This document shows, in pieces, positions 56,501 through 64,000 of a stretch of DNA of 64,000 nt (the stretch's first letter is position 1; each line of letters begins with the position of its first letter). The stretch is from Stachybotrys elegans. Taxonomy: Eukaryota > Ascomycota > Sordariomycetes > Hypocreales > Stachybotryaceae. Position numbers and translations under genes: made by a program. Under the pieces are notes generated by a model, which did no database searches, had not been told where the DNA came from, and worked only from the letters and a program-made list of their open reading frames with translations. The stretch is from the NCBI GenBank assembly GCA_020746835.1, contig JAGPNK010000001.1, positions 5,828,001 through 5,892,000 on the forward strand, written 5' to 3'.

Positions 56501-59218
56501 TTATTTAAGAATAATACAAGTTTTGTCCCTCCTCTCTTTATTCCATGCTCCCTTTAAGATCTTCCCTAGACCAATTCGAGTGGCAAATGCATAGCTGCTG
56601 TCCCATGTAACCATCATGACATTATACAATGGGTACCCCACTACATCAATCCTCTCCTCATTCCCCCAATACTGTGATTCAGACAGCAGAATGAAGGTAT
56701 ACAGCGTAGCGGCGCAGATGTCCAAGTCTTGGTCTGTTGGAATAACATGGCCAACGGCTGTTCCATCCACGTCCAGAATTTCAGCTTCTATAATTTCAAG
56801 CTCTTGAGAGACAACTGGTCTCCCGTCACCTCGCTCCCAGATAACTTCTTTTCTCGGTGTAGTCTTTGGACGAATATTGAATCTTCTGACCTCTGTCTCG
56901 CAAACAAGATGGCGCTCGTCGAGGCTAATGTGTGGTTGGATCGTGGGTATAAGATTCGGGAATCCGTGACGGAACCGTAGCGGCTTCTCGAATAAAGATA
57001 TGGCCGCGTCCATTCCGCAGACAATGCCTAGTCCACTGTCATTCACACCAATAAGCCTACCCTGCCGCCACTTGTACCACATGACAAGTGGCCTGGTGCG
57101 TTCCTCGGCTGATCCCGAGGCAACAAACTTCCGGAGAGACATATCGTCGTAGCCCGACACGTGGAAGGGCTGCTCGAAGCGAATACCTTTCTGACTGCTG
57201 AACTCCCAACCTGTCCAAGACCAGCTCGGGAACAGCTCATCTTTCCTGGAAAGACGTGCGCCCAGGGCGGCAGGAGGCTGCCAAAGCAGTGCGAGATCGA
57301 GAAACTCTTCCGGGAGGCCCTGCAGAGTATTGTGGCCCTGTCCGATGGCTTGTGGTCTCTTTGTATCTTCCAAGACTTTGAGAAGCCCAAGTATGGCGAC
57401 GAGGACATCGCTCCTCTCCGTCCTCTCCCTCCACGTGTAGTGCTCCATGAGCTTTGTGTACTCGTCAAAATAGGGAGAGCGGAGCAGGACGTAGCTCCCA
57501 TTGCTCCGCTTCCTGGCCCTTGCATCAGCTCGGTCCTCCAAGGCAGAGAGCTGGGGCATGGCAGGAGGACCGTTGCCAGCGTGAAGGGCCGGCATATCCT
57601 CGCGGAGCACACCGTGACGGCAGTGGAAGCTCACATAGCTATGGCCAAATACGAGCATCCGCCGCGACATAAGCTTCTCCTGCAGCGTCCACGCCCTCGT
57701 ATCCCATTTCCCGTATGACCCGTCATACTGGGCTGCGAGCAAGACGTTTACGTTCGGCGAGACGGTCCGGGCTACCTGCACCGGCTTCCGGAACTGGGAT
57801 ACCCCTGCCAGCCCGCTTCCAGCATCGTCGCCACCCGCTGCAACGATGACTACCTTGGCATGACCAAATATGCTTCCCATCTGGTCGAGCTGCGACTGGC
57901 GGGCTTCGAGCTCCTCCTGGTTGCGACTCCTTCCTAGGGGGTCCTGCTGGATTATGCAGAGACTATCCACCCAGATATACCTCAAACCTAGTCCTCTAGT
58001 GACTTTGATCGCATCAGACACTGTCCTCGCTAGCCTCCCTGCCGGGATCCTCTTGCTCAGCTCCTCTACGTTGTTCTCCCGCAGATTCAGAGCGTTCCTC
58101 CCCGCGTCACCCCACACATATGACAGAGCCGCGTACTCTGGTACCGTCTCCACCCTCACGACTCTGAACATGACGTCTCGGCGGTCGTCAATCTCGACTA
58201 GCCGAAAGTGTTGTCCCCGCGGCGACGGCAGGTTCCTGTACCAGTTGGGGCTCCCGCATTCGTGATGCTGGCAGCAGTTGCTTAACCACGCGCGGCAGTC
58301 CTCCAGATGGACGTGTTCTTGGATGATCTTGCCGTAGCTGAGACCCAGATTGTCCCGCCGATAGTCGGACGCCACGCGTAGGCTGAAGGAACTGAGGACT
58401 GATAGGGGTGCCTGTACTCTGCACCCGTATCCATGTATAGAGATGTTGAGCAGGCCCCGTCTACCCTGGTCCTTGATATTGAACATTTTGATCCGAACCA
58501 CGACGGGTAGCTTGCCATTGAGCATTATCAGGCGGCCCGTGCTGATGATACCTCCCACGCCACCAGCAGCTGATATAACTGTCTTGGCCTCGTTCTTCGA
58601 CTGTGACGCAGCCGTGAGACCTGCTCCCGCACCAGCAGCACTGGTTGCGAGTGCAGCCTGCTCCTGTGCCTCTAGATCCGATCTTCGAATCTCCCTAATC
58701 CCGCCCGGTGCAGATTCGTCGAGTGCCAGCTCGACCTTGTTGCGGCTCGACCCAAAGGGATGTTTCTGATTCATCCTCTCGAGCCAGCCCTGCCTCCGAA
58801 TACTCTCCAACCACGCGGCAAACGACACTCCTCGAAACTCGTTGGGCATATAGTCCCGAACTGCTGGGTGTTGGAACGGGTCGTTCTCGGGCTGCTTCAT
58901 TGCGTCAAGGAGCAGGCCACAGAATGGGCATCCCGATACACTATTCTTGATAATGTCAAACAGGGATATCAAAGCGGTTGTAGCTGGACCCATGGCGCTT
59001 GGCGGCACGCCGTTGACACCGCGCATCCTCCCCAAGGCAAACTGCTCAAAGTCGAGGCTGGCGTAGCAACTGTTGCATAGCTCTTCATTGCCGCTACTCT
59101 GTCTGCCTGTGGTCGGGGTCGCTTGCGGTACGGTTGAAGGACGAGATGGTGCCCTGATTCTAGGCCTGTGTGCCGCTGGATATGGTTGGGAGGACATGGC
59201 TTGAACATGAAAAGACAT
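56501..59218 (-). CDS. HET-domain protein (heterokaryon incompatibility type), 905 aa
   Basis: A single exon; start MSFHVQAMSSQPYP at 59218 (a second Met at residue 8 is possible). After a Pro/Ser/Thr-rich start, Cys pairs appear (ELCNSCYASL and GCPFCGLLLDAM). A Gly/Ala-rich low-complexity segment (AAGAGAGLTAASQ) follows near residue 200. The HET domain at about 365-520 has YAALSYVWGDAG, YIWVDSLCIIQQD and WTLQEKLMSRRMLVFG. The C-terminal ~350 residues include WSWTGWEFSSQ and are typical of large HET proteins of unknown partner. The second HET gene in this window is not a close copy of the one at 34.1-36.3 kb. Confidence 0.9.
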   Translation of the reverse strand: MSFHVQAMSSQPYPAAHRPRIRAPSRPSTVPQATPTTGRQSSGNEELCNSCYASLDFEQFALGRMRGVNGVPPSAMGPATTALISLFDIIKNSVSGCPFCGLLLDAMKQPENDPFQHPAVRDYMPNEFRGVSFAAWLESIRRQGWLERMNQKHPFGSSRNKVELALDESAPGGIREIRRSDLEAQEQAALATSAAGAGAGLTAASQSKNEAKTVISAAGGVGGIISTGRLIMLNGKLPVVVRIKMFNIKDQGRRGLLNISIHGYGCRVQAPLSVLSSFSLRVASDYRRDNLGLSYGKIIQEHVHLEDCRAWLSNCCQHHECGSPNWYRNLPSPRGQHFRLVEIDDRRDVMFRVVRVETVPEYAALSYVWGDAGRNALNLRENNVEELSKRIPAGRLARTVSDAIKVTRGLGLRYIWVDSLCIIQQDPLGRSRNQEELEARQSQLDQMGSIFGHAKVVIVAAGGDDAGSGLAGVSQFRKPVQVARTVSPNVNVLLAAQYDGSYGKWDTRAWTLQEKLMSRRMLVFGHSYVSFHCRHGVLREDMPALHAGNGPPAMPQLSALEDRADARARKRSNGSYVLLRSPYFDEYTKLMEHYTWRERTERSDVLVAILGLLKVLEDTKRPQAIGQGHNTLQGLPEEFLDLALLWQPPAALGARLSRKDELFPSWSWTGWEFSSQKGIRFEQPFHVSGYDDMSLRKFVASGSAEERTRPLVMWYKWRQGRLIGVNDSGLGIVCGMDAAISLFEKPLRFRHGFPNLIPTIQPHISLDERHLVCETEVRRFNIRPKTTPRKEVIWERGDGRPVVSQELEIIEAEILDVDGTAVGHVIPTDQDLDICAATLYTFILLSESQYWGNEERIDVVGYPLYNVMMVTWDSSYAFATRIGLGKILKGAWNKERRDKTCIILK

Positions 59219-60895
59219 GAACGCGGGGATGGCTCCAACAGGACACCCTTATGAGTAGCTGTCGGGGCTTGTTGCGAACCAGCTGCCTGTCAGACTAGAC
59301 ATGTCCTTGCCGCGCAGCTGCATTGACTATACGATTGGAGACCAATAATCCCTCACGTCAGCCCTCGACCTGCGTTTGCATCAATCAGAGCCGATGGGTT
59401 ATAGAAGAACCAACTAACTGGCGGCCCACACAGCCCAACTTGGAAGGCTGTGTATGCAATTCTCCATCCCGCAGCCTTGGAGTTACACTCGGGGGCCAAT
59501 GTTCGGCCTCACCAGATTCAATATCCTTACTATACTGGCCACATAACTGCCAAGACTGAAACACACCTTGATTAGTACTCTATCGCCAGTTAAAGATACG
59601 CATCATTTAGAGCCCTAACTGCATCACTTCTATGTCTGCAGCTCACACTATAAATCCACTTGGATTCCACCGATCACTGTCTCGCGGCACAATGTGCCAA
59701 CTGCAGCGGAGCGGGGTATGTTGTACTTGAGATGGGGATATCACTGAGCCACATTTAAAGCATTATGGATGCCATGCGACCAGGGGCTCTTCATTGTCAA
59801 GCATCACGGAAACAGTTCATTCGTGACGAGACGCTGAGACATACACGCTCCACGGCAAAAACATCAGCTTTCGATTGAGCGGTGACGTCTGCCTTGAATC
59901 TGCAACGACATTAATTCCAATCGCTCGGTTCTATGTTGCAAGTTGCAGATTCCCACAGATTATGGCGGACGTACTGTACATGCTGCAGTGTTAGGCATCT
60001 AGTAATTACATCAAGCATCCTAAGGGTCTGATAGTATGCACTACTTTCATACTATATAGAATGTATTGTTTTGTTTTGAACAGAATCCTCAATGGTCAAG
60101 TTATGCCTGGTGTTAAGGCACTTATACTATTCATCCCGTTTCATACCCCAATTCGACCGGAACTGACAACATCGCCCAAATCTCGAGCTCAAGAATTGTC
60201 CATGGTCTGAGCTAAAGTGCATTGCCCTACAGATGAAGAGGTTAACTCTGAGCCAATATTCAAGAGCATCGGCTATATGGGCAGGTCCGGTAGTACTAAA
60301 TGACGATTTAAGATGTAACCCAGCCGCTACAAGATGTCGCTTCTTTGTCATACGCCAGCCCCTGCATTTTCCCCTTGTGCAGGGAGCTTTGCCACTCGCA
60401 TACTAGCTACGTCCATGCCTTGGAAACTTGATGCAAATTTTCGTCCTCATATGCTATACCCCTAGCCGTACAATCCCAGCCCATGAGGAGCGCGAGACAG
60501 ATGGATATAATCATATTGTGGAGTTGATTCAGAGCGAACAATGGATAGTTTGAGAATTGCTCAGGGGACGATTCTCGAAATGAGATTCATATATGCATGC
60601 AGAGGAATAATGGGAGATTGAGTCCAATCGACCCTTGCAAGTGACTTTTGAAGAGCTCTCTGAAGAAACCTTTATACGAAAATTCCCGTCAGAATCAATA
60701 CACGTAAAGAGGCAGCATTGGCTTGGTAGCTGGTCTATGTGTGGCTGTTGGATTGTTGACCTTGAAGGTCTCTTCGCTAGATATTCTAGTCGCCGCCGGC
60801 GTTTGCGCAACCAACCTTCAAGCTTTGCCACAGGATTTGGAAGTCCGAAAGAATCTCGCAAATGTAGTCGGCATCATATTCATGGTACTTTAGAC
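59219..60895. other. Gene-free stretch, 1.7 kb
   Basis: No gene, RNA or repeat was recognised. ORFs 59323-59559, 60127-60351 and 60635-61042 lack motifs; the last overlaps the dehydrogenase on the other strand. The HET promoter and the terminator of the dehydrogenase gene lie here. Confidence 0.4.
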
Positions 60896-61963
60896 TTACG
60901 TAGGGTGAGCGTCAAGGTTCGCCAACACATCAAGACCAGGCGCTTCCTTGGCAAAAATAGCAACAGTCTCTTCCCACAGCTTGACTCCAGCATCCTCTCC
61001 TTTGGTCAAAACATAGGGCGAAGGGCTGCGCAAGTTGATTAACATGATTCCCTCTTGCAAGCATGAGTTTGCATACCTTTTGACCTTCTGTTCGCTGATG
61101 TATATGCCGCTTCCACTTTCCTCGTGGAGTGTCACGGCATCCGCAAGACAATAGCCGCCCTGTGCAGCAGTCCATCCAACCAGCTTTACAAAGGAAGCTG
61201 CGCCGGGGTCGTTGCGGTGAAGTGAGGTTTTGCAGAATCCTGGGTTGACTGCATTAATGATAATTCGGCTGTCGACCCTCTTGCTCAGCTGGAGTGTCCA
61301 GAGTATGTTGAGCAGCTTGCTTTTGTTATACTGGTCCATGCCTCTCCCAAATGATTCCTCTCGGTCCAAATGCTCCAGCGTTAAAGTCTCCTTCGAGCCA
61401 ACCCAGAAATGGTTCTCGGAGGAAACAATTGTCAGTCGTCCGGGTGAGCCCGTTGCGGCAGCTGTCTTATTGAGTGGCCCGAGGAGGAGAAGTGACAGGA
61501 GGGCAGTGCCAAGGTGGTTCACCTACAATGTTAGATTTGCCACAATTGTGTTGCCATTACATACCTGAATGTTTGCCTCATGGCATCCTTGGGTAGACTT
61601 GCCATATGTTATTCTCTTGACACCGGCGTTGAGGATAACAGCATCCAGTCGATTGAGTGCAGCGGCTCGGTCGGCGAAGACCTTGATGCACTCGAAAGAT
61701 TCCTGGTCAAATTCCCATAGTTGAATGATGACACTTGGATTGATTTGTAGGATTGCCTTTTTCGCATCCTCGGCCTTGCTTGAGATTCTTACGCCAAGTA
61801 TGAGGCAAGAGAGACCATGCGCCACGAGCTCCTTGCTTGCCTCTAATCCAAGACCACCATTGGCACCCGTCACCAGCGCCGTTTTGCCTTGCAAATTGAC
61901 GGACTTTGGTAGAGGCTTGGGTTTGTCCGTCAGCTGCCGAAAAATGAATCCAAAAGCACCCAT
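60896..61963 (-). CDS. Short-chain dehydrogenase/reductase (retinol dehydrogenase-like)
   Basis: Two exons (61963-61565 and 61522-60896) around a 42-nt intron (GTATGT to TGTAG) give 341 aa. The cofactor motif is TGANGGLG (T32-G39), NAG appears in VILNAGV, the catalytic Ser is in VSSENH and the Tyr/Lys pair in YNKSK (Y198, K202). Together these define a classical SDR, NAD(P)-dependent, oxidising or reducing an alcohol or ketone. The length and LTDKPKPLPKSVNLQGKTALV start match the fungal retinol-dehydrogenase-like group found in many secondary metabolite pathways. A GTAAGT directly at the stop codon (..HPTG|TAAGT) could extend the C-terminus by a further exon. Cytosolic. No specific pathway is shown. 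Confidence 0.88.
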
Positions 61964-62526
61964 TTTGGTCGTCTTGCAAACACCAAGAGCGCAAGTTAAT
62001 TACCCCGAGGCATACGTGGTTAGGCACTCGGTATTTAAACCATTCCTGTCCTGTTGGTTGTCACAAAACCAACGCGCAGCCGGAATGCGTGACAATGCAA
62101 CTGCCGACGCATGGGTCTGCCAAGGCAGTTGGTCTGAGTTTCCGACGATGGTGTACTGGAGCAACTCCCATTCGGGGTTCTGGCATCTTATTTTAGACAA
62201 TGTTGGTTGATTGACCCAACGTGCGGCACCAACCAGCGTCCTCGTCTTGTCAATGCATGCCAAGACGTCCGCCCCGAATCACAAATTTGAATCACGTTGC
62301 GATGTCCTAGTCGCTGGTATAGCGAATCTCTTTGACACCAAACGAAGCTCATTGAGTTGTGATTTCACAACGCATACCATGGATCGACATTTGGTGACCA
62401 GGTATAACCGGTATTATCATTTAGGGTAACTGTCTGCAAGGCTAGCAGGGTAGAACACCCACCCACAAATTCCAAAATGGCACAATTACGCAGCTTCAGA
62501 ATTCCAACTTCCTCCACCCGCAATGA
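61964..62526. other. Intergenic, 0.56 kb
   Basis: Promoter side of the dehydrogenase and 5' side of the following hypothetical gene. Contains no recognisable gene. Confidence 0.35.
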
Positions 62527-63506
62527 CTCCTACGCCGAATCAAAGAGCGGACACAGTCCAAGAGCCAGGAAAACTTCCTGACTGGTATCCGAGCTCTTCA
62601 AGTCAGAAAAGAACACAAGCTTGAACTTGGGCGGAACCCATACAAGGAAAAAAAGTCCTGGTTCGACATTTTGGAGCAACTTTGGCAAGATGGAGAATTC
62701 ACTGACATTTCTGAGCCCGAAAGCGAGTCCGACTTCGAACTAGAGGACACAGACTGCGAATTTTCCAGCAAGACTGATTGCGCTAAACATGATTTGTCGA
62801 CATCATACGACGGGCCGGACGCTGACCTCTATTACGAGCTCAAAGACATCCGTGAAGAATTCAAATCACGTATATGGGAGGGGAAGAGGGAGGATGAAAA
62901 GCGACGCCAGCGTGAGATTTCCAAGGAGGAAGAGGTGCGAGCCGCCTACAAAGATTTCCAAGAGTCGGGCGTTGACGAGAGTACTCACCCTGATGGAGTT
63001 TATTCTCTACACTTCATCACTTACTTTGACCACCACTGTGACTCAGTTGATTATGGTCCAATGAATGTCAACTTTTATTCTCTGGACATTGAACAGGCCA
63101 CGGGGCCCGCAAAGGAAAGTCATTCCGGTTCAAAAGAGACCGAAACACGGGTTGATATATGGCTTGCTGGTGATTGCGGAGATCAGTTTAGATTTCCGCC
63201 TCACCCCGATAAGTGCTTGAAATGGCGCGGACAAGACATCACAATACAGTTTGTCGGCCGCAAGTATTTGGTCCTCACGACTCCCAGGGCCTTTTGTTTC
63301 GGGGAGGGAGATACTCCTACAGCCCAGAACCATATCAGTTTTGGGGGATAAGAAAAGAACCGCCACCTCACTCGCAATGGCTGTCACACAGAACACCGTG
63401 TTTTTTAACAAATGTCTTCAATGTCTCTGAAGGCCCGAAGCCAAAAGATAAGGAAAACAAACGGAAGAAAGGGAAGGGCCAGAAAAGAAAACATGGTGAA
63501 ATATAG
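62527..63506 (+). CDS. Hypothetical acidic/basic protein with a broken frame
   Basis: The core frame (to a stop at 63351) reads as an acidic protein, with SEPESESDFELEDTD and a charged helix (REDEKRRQREISKEEEVRA). Upstream, residues LTGIRALQVRKEHKLELGRN and KKSWFDILEQLW are protein-like but have no ATG in frame; the true start probably lies in another exon beginning MTPTPNQRADTVQ (62526-62528). Near 63270-63300 another frame becomes better: RYSYSPEPYQFWGIRK resembles the end of fungal hypothetical proteins and continues to a Lys-rich tail ending at 63506. One base gained or lost would join the two. No known function. The gene may be degraded. Confidence 0.45.
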
Positions 63507-64000
63507 ACTTGGAGAAGCCAGTCCCGACAGTGTTTGGTGGACAGGAAGTGTCGAGACAAATTTGTCCTTGCCTAGCTATAACAGGAGGTAGAATAGCATA
63601 CATGGATGGGTTACAAGGCTGATAATGACAAGCTTTGCAAATTTATTCTTCAATTGCATTTATGTTGATGTTGGTAATTTATAGACAAATACTGGTACAG
63701 TCAGCGCTACCGTTCCTAGGGCTGCAGCCTAACACTTCAGTCCCTCCAGACATATTCAACCAGGGTGCCTGGGCGTGAACTTTGTGCTTGATTAAACTCT
63801 GTCCTATCCCTGCCCCTTCAATTCAGAGCATCCTGGAACCTTTCTATTCTAGGCTTAGACTAGTTACATCATATGTCGCAGTGCAGTTTTACAAACCTTA
63901 ACAACGCGTGACGTCAACAAGACGCGTCATGTATTTGCTTCTTGGGTTTTACCTTGTCGCTTGCTGAACGCTATAATTCCGGGCACGTCACCATCACTCT
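63507..64000. other. Right-edge intergenic region, 0.5 kb
   Basis: No gene, RNA or repeat was recognised to the end of the window. Confidence 0.35.

Noticed and set aside
1..64000. Polyketide synthase or NRPS core gene, or a CRISPR array
   Set aside because: No ketosynthase, adenylation or condensation motif and no regular repeat-spacer array was seen; the organism is eukaryotic.

Overview
The window is nuclear DNA of a filamentous ascomycete (Pezizomycotina, probably Sordariomycetes). Introns are short (about 41-125 nt) with GTRAGT-type donors. The gene content is typical of that group: Zn2Cys6 regulators, two HET-domain proteins, a PTH11/rhodopsin-like receptor, several P450s, a fungal sesquiterpene cyclase and several MFS carriers. 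No species can be named from the sequence alone. The density of accessory genes, gene relics and transposon remnants suggests a variable, possibly subtelomeric or accessory region.

Layout. 0.6-9 kb: an orphan acidic protein, a five-exon class I terpene cyclase, a secreted SMP-30/lactonohydrolase-like protein and a large Zn2Cys6 activator. 9.4-10.4 kb: transposon remnants. 10.5-24.3 kb: a set that looks like a catabolic locus, namely an ACS-family MFS permease divergent from a metal-dependent cyclase/hydrolase, a DUF1338 (2-oxoadipate dioxygenase/decarboxylase-like) enzyme divergent from a 1199-aa AtuA-DUF4387-family III CoA-transferase fusion, then a second ACS-family permease. 26-36 kb: a pseudokinase-TPR protein, a Zn2Cys6 plus Cys/His-rich regulator and a HET protein, with dispersed repeats between them and a 463-bp hAT-type foldback element upstream of the HET gene. 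37-45 kb: a monocarboxylate-type MFS carrier, an intact P450 divergent from a seven-helix receptor, and a truncated P450 relic. 47-48.5 kb: a very small cysteine-rich secreted protein and a GNAT acetyltransferase. 50.8-63.5 kb: an orphan membrane protein, a P450 with an apparent one-base frameshift, a second HET protein, a short-chain dehydrogenase and a hypothetical protein with a broken frame.

How the genes may work together (inference). The 10.5-24.3 kb genes have complementary roles: two uptake carriers, ring/amide hydrolysis, 2-oxo-acid processing, and CoA activation fused to an AtuA/DUF4387 module of unknown chemistry. The Zn2Cys6 gene at 6.0-8.9 kb has a CGG-N11-CCG inverted repeat just upstream of its own start, and the divergent promoters of the locus hold clustered CCGA half-sites, so co-regulation is plausible. 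The fusion protein and this locus are the best candidates for an undescribed system. The terpene cyclase, lactonohydrolase, P450s, carrier and dehydrogenase could contribute to a terpenoid pathway, but they are scattered and not a tight cluster.
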